NCBI GenBank assembly: GCA_044336205.1
Contig: CP172318.1
Span: forward strand, 992,001 to 1,056,000
Source: Ruoffia sp044336205
GTDB lineage: Bacteria; Bacillota; Bacilli; Lactobacillales; Aerococcaceae
DNA length: 64,000 nt
Direction: 5' to 3'
Below the pieces are notes generated by a model. That model was not told the DNA's origin, searched no databases, and worked only from the letters and a program-made list of their open reading frames with translations. Made by a program: the position numbers and the translations under genes. This document shows positions 47,089 through 54,897 of this stretch, piece by piece. Each line of letters starts with the position of its first letter. The first letter of the stretch is position 1.

Positions 47089-47844
47089 TTGAAAATAACT
47101 GTGAGAAAAAGATTCATTGGTACGATACCCAGTTTTGAATTAGTAAATGAATTAGATAAAAATAATCCACTTCCAATAATAGTTTATTATCACGGTTGGC
47201 AAATCAATAAAACACTCGTATTCACTCAAGGTAGAAAACTTGCTCAGAAAGGATTCCGAGTTATTTTACCTGATGCAATGAATCATGGAGAAAGACTTCA
47301 GGATATATCAAAAATTCCATCACTAACATTTTTCCAAAGTATTCATACAAATCTTTTTGAATTTGGATATATCATTAACTACTTTAAAGAACGACATCTT
47401 ACGAATGATTTCATAGGTGTAGGTGGGTTATCAATGGGTGGAATGACCACTTGTGCGTTATTAACTCACAATCCGCAAATAAATGCAGCTGCTTGCGTAA
47501 TGGGAACCCCAGCATTAACTGACTATCGCGACATGATTAAACATTATGCAACTAAGGCTAATATCTATCTTCCTGAAGACTATGAAATACTTACAAATTG
47601 GGTAACTCATTATGATCTATCTAGACAGACACATTTATTAGGAGATAGACCTTTGTTTATCTGGCATGGTGATGAAGATGATAAAGTACCATTCTCACAA
47701 ACTAAAGATTTTGTTGATAATAATCCTGATCTAAATCTAGAAGTTCATTTCGAACACGCCGGCCATTTGGTTCAACCTCAAACAATGGACAAAATAACGG
47801 ACTTCTTTGTAAAAAGTTATCAAGATTTTCTAATATCTAATTAA
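47089..47844 (+). CDS. Alpha/beta hydrolase (esterase/prolyl-oligopeptidase type)
   Basis: 251 residues, cytoplasmic. PIIVYYHGWQINK (oxyanion region), the nucleophile elbow GVGGLSMGGMTTCA (GxSxG), IWHGDEDDKVPF (acid Asp) and HFEHAGHLVQPQ (His) give a full catalytic triad. The start is a TTG with gaaggac upstream. It is on the same strand as the ExbB-like operon, 90 nt upstream, but no shared function is evident. Substrate unknown; it resembles YitV-type esterases. Confidence 0.85.
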   Translation: MKITVRKRFIGTIPSFELVNELDKNNPLPIIVYYHGWQINKTLVFTQGRKLAQKGFRVILPDAMNHGERLQDISKIPSLTFFQSIHTNLFEFGYIINYFKERHLTNDFIGVGGLSMGGMTTCALLTHNPQINAAACVMGTPALTDYRDMIKHYATKANIYLPEDYEILTNWVTHYDLSRQTHLLGDRPLFIWHGDEDDKVPFSQTKDFVDNNPDLNLEVHFEHAGHLVQPQTMDKITDFFVKSYQDFLISN

Positions 47845-47934
47845 ATAAATTAAAAAATAAGTGTTATTTATTCAATGATAGATAGCAAAGTGGTAAGATA
47901 ATATAAACGATATAGAGATTTGAGGTGAACCAGA

Positions 47935-48480
47935 ATGCAGTTTATTGACCCGATTATTAACAATTTATTTAAATTCGACTTTCTAATTATTATATTAGCG
48001 ATTGGAGCCACTTATCTATATTATCAATGTTTAAATAGTGCAAAAAAACTCACTAATATCTTAATTCCCAAGGGCAATGTTGCTCTAGGTAAGAAAAATC
48101 AAGACCAATTAAACGCCCACTATCAATTATATTTGAACCCTAAAGGTGAGCATGAAATATTAAAACAAAGACAGAAAGCTAATAGTCAATATGTGCTATT
48201 TACTAATGTGGTCGCTATCTTTCCGTTAATGGGATTATTAGGAACAATCATCTCATTAATCCCAATGGTAGGCTCAGTTGATACTAGTTTATTTTATATG
48301 GCTTTGACATCAACTTTTTGGGGAATTATTTTTGCCATTATTTTCAAAGCTTTAAATGGGTATTTACAAGCAAGGATGGAAGAGAATAATGAATTAGTTC
48401 AAACATACTTAGTGAGAAAAGATGCTTATGAAGAGAGACATTTGATGCAACAAAGCGGTGAAATACACGATGAAATTTAA
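47935..48480 (+). CDS. MotA/TolQ/ExbB-like proton channel protein
   Basis: 181 residues with about three membrane segments (about 15-32, 88-112, 118-140), matching the ExbB/TolQ core. FPLMGLLGTIISLIP (near 96-110) equals the family GLLGTVxGM box, and YMALTSTFWGIIFAII equals the eALxTTxxGLxxAIP box with the channel Thr. First gene of a three-gene operon; its end overlaps the ExbD-like gene by 11 nt. ExbB proteins build proton-driven motors that push on partners across the envelope; in this monoderm organism the partner is unknown. Confidence 0.85.
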   Translation: MQFIDPIINNLFKFDFLIIILAIGATYLYYQCLNSAKKLTNILIPKGNVALGKKNQDQLNAHYQLYLNPKGEHEILKQRQKANSQYVLFTNVVAIFPLMGLLGTIISLIPMVGSVDTSLFYMALTSTFWGIIFAIIFKALNGYLQARMEENNELVQTYLVRKDAYEERHLMQQSGEIHDEI

Positions 48481-48955
48481 AGAGATGATTATTGATTTAA
48501 CTCCACTTTTGGATGTCATCTTAATATTACTTTTTATGCTGATTGCATCAACGAGCCAGGCTTCTACTGACCAGATTACTGAACTCGAACAGAAGATTGA
48601 GACATTAGAAGCTACTCAAATTCCTGCCACCGATTCTGAGAGAGCATGGTATCAGTCTTATCAGCAATCAATTGGTAAATTAAATATTGTTTTTAACTCG
48701 AGTTTAGACCAAGATCCCATGTATTTGGTGTTAGGAAATGGAAACAGAGTCCAAAAAGAAGAAACTCAAGATATAAAAAGCTGGTTAAACTCTTACGTTA
48801 ATCAACTTGAGGAAGAAGTGGTCATTCTCGCATTTACTTATAATAATGAGGAGATTTACTTGAGGGATTATCGCAATATAATCTCAGCAATAACACAAAT
48901 CGATCATGAATCTAATAAAACAGTTGTATATCAAGAGCAAATCATTAATGAATAA
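48470..48955 (+). CDS. ExbD/TolR-like protein
   Basis: 161 residues: short cytoplasmic start, one membrane segment, outer domain. IIDLTPLLDVILILLFMLI is a near-perfect ExbD/TolR signature; D15 matches the protonated Asp of the ExbD channel helix. The outer part starts with a predicted coiled coil (TDQITELEQKIETLEATQ) and then a globular region. I start it at the ATG at 48470; a GTG at 48458 is possible. Coupled by overlap to the ExbB-like gene. Confidence 0.85.
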   Translation: MKFKEMIIDLTPLLDVILILLFMLIASTSQASTDQITELEQKIETLEATQIPATDSERAWYQSYQQSIGKLNIVFNSSLDQDPMYLVLGNGNRVQKEETQDIKSWLNSYVNQLEEEVVILAFTYNNEEIYLRDYRNIISAITQIDHESNKTVVYQEQIINE

Positions 48956-48973
48956 TTGAAGGAGTGAATAGTT

Positions 48974-49363
48974 ATGGCAAAGAAAACAAAGAAAAGACTT
49001 GGATTTGGACCTATGGGGATACTCGTTATTATTTTACTAGTTTTAAGTGGCTTAGGACTCAATTTATTAGGAGGTGGCTTCGGTAGTGGTAATCCTTCAA
49101 CAACTGTCCAAAATGATTCATCGTCAGTAGAAGTTGGTAATGATGTTGAAAGTACCGTTATAAACATCACCGTTAGCGGTAGTAATATTCATTGGAATGG
49201 TGAAGAAATCGAAGCGAGTGAGCTAGCGGAAAGAGTAAATTCCCAAGATGATAAGACCACTTACATTGTTACAGATGACAAAGCAATCAAAGCTAGCTAT
49301 GATCAAGTCATTGAAGAATTAAATAAAGCGCAAGTTGAATTTCAAGAAAGTGAAACACAGTAA
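48974..49363 (+). CDS. Membrane-anchored protein with an ExbD-like outer domain
   Basis: 129 residues. A basic start (MAKKTKKRLGFG) and one membrane helix (PMGILVIILLVLSGLGLNLL) are followed by a Gly/Ser/Asn linker. Residues about 65-118 (INITVSGSNIHWNGEEIEAS, then YIVTDDKAIKASYDQVIEEL) look like the ExbD/TolR periplasmic fold (i.i...g.i..nG..v....L and v.i..D....y..v...l). The membrane helix lacks the channel Asp, so it is not a second ExbD; an accessory or effector subunit is more likely. Third gene of the operon, 18 nt after the second. Confidence 0.7.
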   Translation: MAKKTKKRLGFGPMGILVIILLVLSGLGLNLLGGGFGSGNPSTTVQNDSSSVEVGNDVESTVINITVSGSNIHWNGEEIEASELAERVNSQDDKTTYIVTDDKAIKASYDQVIEELNKAQVEFQESETQ

Positions 49364-49378
49364 ATTAAGATATTATAA

Positions 49379-49416
49379 CAGTAAGACATTAGATCTAAAA
49401 TGTCTTACTGTTTTTT
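49379..49416 (+). terminator. Terminator after the ExbB/ExbD-like operon
   Basis: Perfect 12-bp stem cagtaagacatt (49379-49390) with aatgtcttactg (49399-49410), 8-nt loop, then six T. It sets the operon end. Confidence 0.95.
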
Positions 49417-49437
49417 AACAAAGAGTGATGAATTTGT

Positions 49438-49787
49438 ATGGACATGACAGTTAAAGAAAAAGCATTAGAAAAAGGATTAAAATTATTAAAAAAGAGCAAG
49501 ATAAAATGTTCACTCACTTTAGAGAAACTTCTCCGAAATTTAGAGTTGATAATTTATTAAATGATTTAGCAATGAGCGTTGCAGAAGGGCGTGTGGATGA
49601 ATTATTAGTTAACAATAACTTCTCTCAAATGGGATCAATTACTGATCAAGGTTCATATGTCGGATCTGATGATGACTTTATAAAAGCACCTATTACAAAA
49701 GTTATCAGCTCAAAAGGTAAAGTGTATATTGTTGAGGAAGTTGATATGCCAGAACATATTAATATATCACAACGATTGAGATACTAA
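49438..49787 (+). pseudogene. Small unrecognised protein gene, frameshifted
   Basis: The ATG at 49438 opens MDMTVKEKALEKGLKLLKK and then runs off frame. One more A in the run of six A near 49489-49494 gives KLLKKEQDKMFTHFRETSPK, joining the frame that continues to 49787 (SSKGKVYIVEEVDMPEHINI). The corrected protein is 116 residues, acidic, without signal or membrane segment. I do not recognise the family. It lies directly after the ExbB/ExbD-like terminator and is probably separate. Confidence 0.55.
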
Positions 49788-49913
49788 ATTTTGATATATT
49801 TTCAAATATTAACATAATATTTATAAATCGATGCTTTTAATTTTATTATATTATTGGCAGTGTTTTATGGTAGTTAGGTTTGTTTTCTACGTGTATATAT
49901 ATAATTCATTACA

Positions 49914-49942
49914 TTGATAACGCTTACATAATTTGGTATTAT
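49914..49942 (+). promoter_or_regulatory. Promoter of the cupin gene overlapped by a cre-like site
   Basis: TTGATA (49914-49919), 17-nt spacer, TATTAT (49937-49942). The sequence TGATAACGCTTACA (49915-49928) fits the CcpA cre consensus TGWNANCGNTNWCA at every position and covers the -35 box, a repressing position. The remaining gap back to 49788 is AT-rich and holds no gene that I can see. Confidence 0.6.
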
Positions 49943-50002
49943 AAATTATATAATATTCAAATTATTTATCTATAATATAAAACAAAATAGGAGGCGTCTA
50001 CT

Positions 50003-50491
50003 ATGAATTACATTGAATTGTCAATTGCTGAGAATAAACCATTTCCAAATAACTCATTACCTGTTCGATATTATAAAAATCTTTTCAATGAAAAAGAACA
50101 ATTTGATGCTGAAGACATCATTCGATGGCTTAAAACGCAGCGTTTCTATAATTTTTGGATTGACGGGGTATATAGTACGCATCATTTCCATTCTAATACG
50201 CATGAATTAAATATAGTCGTCAGAGGTCATGCTGAGATACAGGTAGGTGGACCAAACGCACCGATCTTATCTATACAACAAGGTGAAGGTTTATTTTTAC
50301 CTGCAGGCACCTCTCATAAACAGATTAGCTCGAGTTTAGATTTTCAAGTTGTAGGTGCTTATCTAGAAAGGGTCGATTATGATTTCCATAAAGGTGATTA
50401 TGACTATGAGACCGTAAAGAGACGCATTGAACAAGTCCCTGCACCAGACTTTATCTTGTCAGCTGAGGGGTTAAAACAAGGAATTGCTTGA
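50003..50491 (+). CDS. Cupin-domain protein (YjlB-like)
   Basis: 162 residues forming a single small beta-barrel. The metal-binding cupin motif 1 is visible as HHFHSNTHELNIVVRG (His, His, Glu), motif 2 as GEGLFLPAGTSHKQ (His), with a glycine-rich GHAEIQVGGPNAP between. Similar proteins (YjlB) are unannotated in function. Start ATG after taggagg. The cre-like site suggests carbon-source control. Confidence 0.85.
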   Translation: MNYIELSIAENKPFPNNSLPVRYYKNLFNEKEQFDAEDIIRWLKTQRFYNFWIDGVYSTHHFHSNTHELNIVVRGHAEIQVGGPNAPILSIQQGEGLFLPAGTSHKQISSSLDFQVVGAYLERVDYDFHKGDYDYETVKRRIEQVPAPDFILSAEGLKQGIA

Positions 50492-50583
50492 GTATAATTG
50501 GGTTGAATATCCACCTAGAGACTGATTTAATTCTACCTCTTTCTGATATTATAAACATATACTAATATAAAGAGGGTAGATGG

Positions 50584-51069
50584 ATGAATCGTTTTAGACA
50601 GTTCTGTTCGGAAGTAATGACCATAGGAATTAGAAATATTTGGTTATTTACAAAAGCTGAATTCAAAGTTATTACAATTATTACTCTTTTAATGAGTTTT
50701 ACTTTCAATTATATTGGAATGAGTATGATATTTGCCTTTCTTATAGCGATAGGTATCAGTCTCATTGATTTAATTCCTATTGTTGGATCTGGTATTATCT
50801 TTATGCCTTGGATAATCATAGAGTGGTTGTCTGTTGATCCGAATCAAGCTTGGCAACTTTTAGTTATATATTTGAGTATAACGATTATTAAGCAGTTGAT
50901 TGAATCTTTCTTTTTGGGTAAAGATTTAGAATTACCTTTTTGGCTCCCTATTGTTGTAGTGATAGCTTGTACGATGATATTTAACGTATTCGGAATTATG
51001 GTTTCAGCAATTCTTATTCCATTTATCAGCGCTTACTTACAAGTGAGTCGTAAATACAAAAATATTTAA
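50584..51069 (+). CDS. AI-2E-family transporter, C-terminal half only
   Basis: 161 residues with about four membrane segments. The part FAFLIAIGISLIDLIPIVGS followed by GIIFMPWIIIEWL matches the second half of AI-2E/YtvI permeases, which are normally about 340-370 residues. The gene has its own ATG and ribosome site (agagggt), and the frame is closed upstream, so the first half is missing rather than frameshifted nearby. Either a relic or a genuine half-size protein. Confidence 0.65.
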   Translation: MNRFRQFCSEVMTIGIRNIWLFTKAEFKVITIITLLMSFTFNYIGMSMIFAFLIAIGISLIDLIPIVGSGIIFMPWIIIEWLSVDPNQAWQLLVIYLSITIIKQLIESFFLGKDLELPFWLPIVVVIACTMIFNVFGIMVSAILIPFISAYLQVSRKYKNI

Positions 51070-51112
51070 GAAAAAAACTATATAGTAATTACTCGTACTA
51101 CATAGAAATTTT

Positions 51113-51745
51113 TTATTCGATTTCTTTTATAAATGAGTAAAGCTCTGGATAGTTGCTACACAATGGATTGCGAGATTTACATATTTCTCGACCAAAGTTA
51201 ATCATTGATTGATGAGCACGACCCCATAATTCTGGAGGTAAAATTTCGGTTACTCGTTCTTCAATTTCTTTTACCGTAGCCTCTTCATCAACAATTTTAT
51301 GATGTTTACATATTCTAGCCACATGTGTATCGACAGCGAATGCATGTTGGTTGAAGGCAACACTCAAAATAATATTCGCAGATTTTTGTCCAATGCCACT
51401 AAGAGACATTAGTTCTTTACGTGTTTTTGGCACTTCACCGTTATAGTCTTCAATCAATTGATGACTACTTTTATAGATATACTTTGCTTTATTGCGATAT
51501 AAACCGATAGTTTGAATATAAGATTCAATTTCTTCGGGTGAAGAATTAATAACTGCCATTGGATCAGGATAGCGTTCAAATAATTTATCTGTGACTTTTT
51601 CTACAGAGACATCCGTTGCTTGAGCACTTAAAATTACGACAATAAGTAATTGGAATGGATTAGCATAACGCATTGTAGGTTTAGCGTCAGGATACATGGT
51701 CATAATTGTATTTAATACATGGAATGCAGAATCTTTAGTTAACAT
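51113..51745 (-). CDS. nth: Second endonuclease III-type DNA glycosylase, also without the Fe-S cluster
   Basis: 210 residues. HhH with catalytic Lys (LMSLSGIGQKSANIILSVAF) and catalytic Asp (HAFAVDTHVARICKHH) are intact. The C-terminus has REICKSRNPLCSNYPELYSF: two Cys only, so no [4Fe-4S] cluster. It is about half identical by eye to the homologue at 10898-11512 but lies outside the conserved dnaD-nth locus, so it is the likely accessory copy. ATG at 51745 follows aaggaag. Confidence 0.93.
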   Translation of the reverse strand: MLTKDSAFHVLNTIMTMYPDAKPTMRYANPFQLLIVVILSAQATDVSVEKVTDKLFERYPDPMAVINSSPEEIESYIQTIGLYRNKAKYIYKSSHQLIEDYNGEVPKTRKELMSLSGIGQKSANIILSVAFNQHAFAVDTHVARICKHHKIVDEEATVKEIEERVTEILPPELWGRAHQSMINFGREICKSRNPLCSNYPELYSFIKEIE

Positions 51746-51761
51746 CAATGTCTTCCTTTCA

Positions 51762-52607
51762 TTAATTAAGAAGTATAAACAATAATTTTTTTATACATTT
51801 AATATATAAATGTGAATTCAAATAAAAATGGTAAATCGAATAATTACTTACAATAATAAGAACCCAATTTATCCGTCGGTACAAGTAAGCGGCAATTTCT
51901 CTAGCATAAGCACGCAGTACAAATAATACTGACTTTGTTGATTTAGAGCCAAAGATAATAGCGTCGACCCCCAACTCTTTAGCGACAATATAAGCACGTA
52001 ATGTATGGTAATAGGTCGTTACAATCCCTATTTTTGGTGATGAAGATTGAATTAATTGCATCGAATTTCTAATATTTTCATGTGTATTTGTTGATATGAC
52101 TTCCATTAGTATTGCTGAGGATGGTACACCTGCGTATCTTGCATAGTGTGCCATAGCGATTCCTTCAGCAATATCCTCATCAGGTCCTTGTCCACCTGAC
52201 ATGATTATCGTTAAATTATTATTATGATTGAATAATTGGATTGCTTTATTTATTCGACTAGCTAATAACCTTTGTACTTCAGTGCCTTTTAACCCTGCGC
52301 CAAGTACAATGAGATAGTCTAAATCATATGATTGGTTTGTTGGGAGTAATTTGTAAATTAAAGCAATGGTGTAAGCATTAATGAATAAAGATAAAAGTAC
52401 AAATAGTCCCCAAACATAACCTAGTAACATATCAATAAACGCATCAATGATTACATGCTTAGAACTATTAAATATTATGTGAAGAGTGAAAAAGAATAAT
52501 ATAAAAATTAGGAGCCCATTACGAGGGTGTTTCTTTATACTTTCAATTAAGAGCCCCATAAATAATAATAACGGAATAAAAGTGAATAATATATTAAATA
52601 CTAACAT
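51762..52607 (-). CDS. YdcF/ElyC-like (DUF218) membrane protein
   Basis: 281 residues. Four hydrophobic segments (about 1-100) precede a DUF218 domain: DYLIVLGAGLKGTEVQRLLA, TIIMSGGQGPDEDIAEGIAM, MEVISTNTHENIRNSMQLI and VTTYYHTLRAYIVAKELGVD. The family is linked to envelope glycan/polyprenyl processing and vancomycin-type resistance phenotypes. A last hydrophobic stretch ends the protein. Start after a ggaggct site. It lies 16 nt upstream of the second nth, possibly as one transcript. Confidence 0.88.
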   Translation of the reverse strand: MLVFNILFTFIPLLLFMGLLIESIKKHPRNGLLIFILFFFTLHIIFNSSKHVIIDAFIDMLLGYVWGLFVLLSLFINAYTIALIYKLLPTNQSYDLDYLIVLGAGLKGTEVQRLLASRINKAIQLFNHNNNLTIIMSGGQGPDEDIAEGIAMAHYARYAGVPSSAILMEVISTNTHENIRNSMQLIQSSSPKIGIVTTYYHTLRAYIVAKELGVDAIIFGSKSTKSVLFVLRAYAREIAAYLYRRINWVLIIVSNYSIYHFYLNSHLYIKCIKKLLFILLN

Positions 52608-52691
52608 ATAGCCTCCATATAACAGATAATGTTATATATTTTTTCTAATTAGTATTAATAATAGCATATAATTACTTAGGGAGTGAATCAG

Positions 52692-53196
52692 ATGTCACAA
52701 TTAACTGAAAAGTTTATACTATCGAATGGGATAGAGATTCCTGCGATTGGACTTGGAACATGGCAAATGTCTCAAGAAGAAGCAGAAAATATGGTAGACT
52801 ACGCATTAAAAAATGGCTACATTCACATAGATACGGCAAGAACGTATTGGAATGAAGAAGGTGTAGGAAGATGTAAAGCCGATGTTGAATCAAATTAAAT
52901 ATCATATTGGTCACAGAGACGAGCAACTAATTCAGTTCTGCCAAGAAAATGATATTATAGTAGAGGCGTATTCACCAATTGGAACAGGCAAATTATTAAA
53001 AAATCCAGATCTCAAAAAGATAGCTGATAAATACGATAAAACAGTGGCACAAATTGCAATCAGATATTGTTATCAAAAAGGATTAGTCGTTCTACCTAAA
53101 TCAGTTCATAAGGAATATGTCGACAATAATGCTGACTTAGATTTTGAAATCCTTGCTACAGATATGGACTATTTGAATAGACTTACAATTGAATAA
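52692..53196 (+). pseudogene. Aldo/keto reductase with a large internal deletion
   Basis: The first 57 codons (KFILSNGIEIPAIGLGTWQM and YIHIDTARTYWNEEGVG, with catalytic Asp and Tyr) are a normal AKR start. At about 52872 the sequence jumps, out of frame, to KPMLNQIKYHIGHRDEQLIQ and YSPIGTGKLLKNPDL, the AKR region that normally lies about 100 codons further on. About 300-330 bp are gone, including the catalytic Lys and His segments. The end (AIRYCYQKGLVVLPKSVHKE) is intact. A true pseudogene, not a base-call problem. Confidence 0.88.
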
Positions 53197-53210
53197 TATT
53201 TTTAGCTAAT

Positions 53211-53244
53211 CAGTTAGGGAAAGTATTTCTCTAGCTGTTTTTTT
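53211..53244 (+). terminator. Terminator after the aldo/keto reductase pseudogene
   Basis: 12-bp stem cagttagggaaa (53211-53222) with tttctctagctg (53226-53237) including two G-T pairs, loop gta, then seven T. Confidence 0.88.
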
Positions 53245-53303
53245 ATCATATAAAAGTATATATAATATTTTATATGATAAATTTATAAAAAATGATATTT
53301 CTA

Positions 53304-53334
53304 TTGATTTTAAAATAATTTATAGTATACTATA
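53304..53334 (+). promoter_or_regulatory. Promoter of the regulator-flavin operon with a palindrome on the -10
   Basis: TTGATT (53304-53309), 16-nt spacer, TATACT (53326-53331). The -10 lies inside the perfect 14-bp palindrome tatagtatactata (53321-53334), which may be an operator, for example for the regulator encoded next. Confidence 0.5.
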
Positions 53335-53393
53335 ACCGTTCAAGTGAATTGAATCACAATAAGAATGTTTTTTGGGAAACTCGAGGTGATTAT

Positions 53394-54257
53394 TTGAATA
53401 TTGAACGTTTTATTGAGCAGCGTAAGATGAAAGGAGTGTCGCAGAGCGAATTATGCGATGGAATATGTACACAAGCAACGTTAAGTCGCTTTGAAAACAA
53501 TGGACATATTCCAAATATTAAGATTTTAATACAATTATGTAACCGTTTAGACCTTTCGTTAAGTGAATTGTTTCCTAAAGTGGAAATTCAAAATGATGAG
53601 ATCGTCCGCCAAATGGATAAAGCAGAATTTCAATTAATATTAAGCGAGTATTCAATCGCAACTAAAATAATTAATCAGATACAAACTGATACACTTGATT
53701 ATCCGCATCTAAAGACACGATATTTTTACCTCAAAGCTTTTACAATGATTCATAATAATGAAACTCCTACCGATTGTTTGTTCATGCTAGATCAAATTTT
53801 ATTAATGCAGACGCAGGAAGATAGCAATATCTTTTCTTTAATTGCTTATACGGGTTCGGGGATGGTGTATTACAGTATGAATGATGTCGAAAAGGCAGAG
53901 GTTTACTTTAATAAGGTATTAGAACAAATATATACAATGCAAACTAATAGCACGGAAGATATATGGCGTGTATTACATATCGTCTATCAATCGAGTCAAT
54001 TTTATTCTGATATCGGTGAGATTGATATCAGTAATGAATTAGCCAAACATGCTATAAGAATATGCTCAGATAATCACGTAACCTATTATCTAGCTAGAGC
54101 TGCCATTCAGCTTGCAGAAAATGCAATGAAAACTGATGAGGCAAAGGAAGAAATTCTTGAATTAATTTATGATGCACGAGCCTATTCAAAAATAAACCGC
54201 AATACTATTGGATTAAAGAAACTAAAGCAAATGGAAGATAAAGTATTATACAAATAA
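53394..54257 (+). CDS. XRE-family regulator with a TPR-like C-terminus (RNPP/Rgg type)
   Basis: 287 residues. N-terminal helix-turn-helix (ERFIEQRKMKGVSQSELCDG, ATLSRFENNGHIPNI); then about 220 residues of helical TPR-like repeats (NDVEKAEVYFNKVLEQIYTM), the layout of RNPP regulators that bind peptides. I start at the TTG at 53394, after cgaggtg; an earlier TTG at 53349 lacks a site. It lies 17 nt upstream of the first FMN reductase and likely controls that operon. No pheromone gene was identified. Confidence 0.8.
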   Translation: MNIERFIEQRKMKGVSQSELCDGICTQATLSRFENNGHIPNIKILIQLCNRLDLSLSELFPKVEIQNDEIVRQMDKAEFQLILSEYSIATKIINQIQTDTLDYPHLKTRYFYLKAFTMIHNNETPTDCLFMLDQILLMQTQEDSNIFSLIAYTGSGMVYYSMNDVEKAEVYFNKVLEQIYTMQTNSTEDIWRVLHIVYQSSQFYSDIGEIDISNELAKHAIRICSDNHVTYYLARAAIQLAENAMKTDEAKEEILELIYDARAYSKINRNTIGLKKLKQMEDKVLYK

Positions 54258-54274
54258 AAGAAAGTTGGGAAAAC

Positions 54275-54880
54275 ATGAAAAAAATACTGGCTATTGTAGG
54301 AACAAACTCAGATCATTCAACAAACCGAAAACTTCTCCAATTTATTCAAAAACACTTCGCTAATGAAGCGGATATTGAGATAGCTGAAATAAAAGATTTG
54401 CCATGCTTTGTAAAAGATGAGTCGATTGAACTACCAGCTGTTGTTCAAGAATTATCAGACAAAGTTGAAAGTTCCGACGGTGTTATTATTGCAACACCAG
54501 AATATGACCACTCTGTACCAGCAGCACTTATGAATGCTTTGAGCTGGTTATCTTTTAAAACACATCCTTTTGTTGATAAGGCTGTCATGATTGTTGGTGC
54601 ATCTTATGGAACTTTAGGTTCATCTCGTGCGCAAATGAATCTTCGTATTATTTTAGACTCACCAGAATTAAGTGCTCGTATTATGCCTAGTTCTGAATAT
54701 TTATTAGATCATTCATTACAAGCATTTGATGAAAATGGAAATCTAATTTCTCAGGAGAAAGTAGAATTACTTGAGGGATTGTTTAAAGATTTCCAATTGT
54801 TTATTGAGCTTACAACGCAATTAATGGCTGCACATGAAAAAAATGTTGAAAAAGTAAGAAATTATTCTTGGGAAGATTAA
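54275..54880 (+). CDS. NAD(P)H-dependent FMN reductase
   Basis: 201 residues, flavodoxin-like fold. FMN phosphate loop GTNSDHSTNRKLLQFI, flavin-contact motif IATPEYDHSVPAALMNALSW followed by LSF, and VGASYGTLGSSRAQMNLR. It is clearly homologous along its whole length to the N-terminal domain of the next gene, so the two arose by duplication. Soluble; passes hydride from NAD(P)H to flavin or to a flavoprotein partner, possibly the adjacent one. Confidence 0.9.
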   Translation: MKKILAIVGTNSDHSTNRKLLQFIQKHFANEADIEIAEIKDLPCFVKDESIELPAVVQELSDKVESSDGVIIATPEYDHSVPAALMNALSWLSFKTHPFVDKAVMIVGASYGTLGSSRAQMNLRIILDSPELSARIMPSSEYLLDHSLQAFDENGNLISQEKVELLEGLFKDFQLFIELTTQLMAAHEKNVEKVRNYSWED

Positions 54881-54897
54881 GAAGGAGAGAAGAGTAT

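Noticed and set aside
48931..49170. Minus-strand open frame over the third ExbD-like gene
   Set aside because: Antisense to a supported gene; no start signals or family match.
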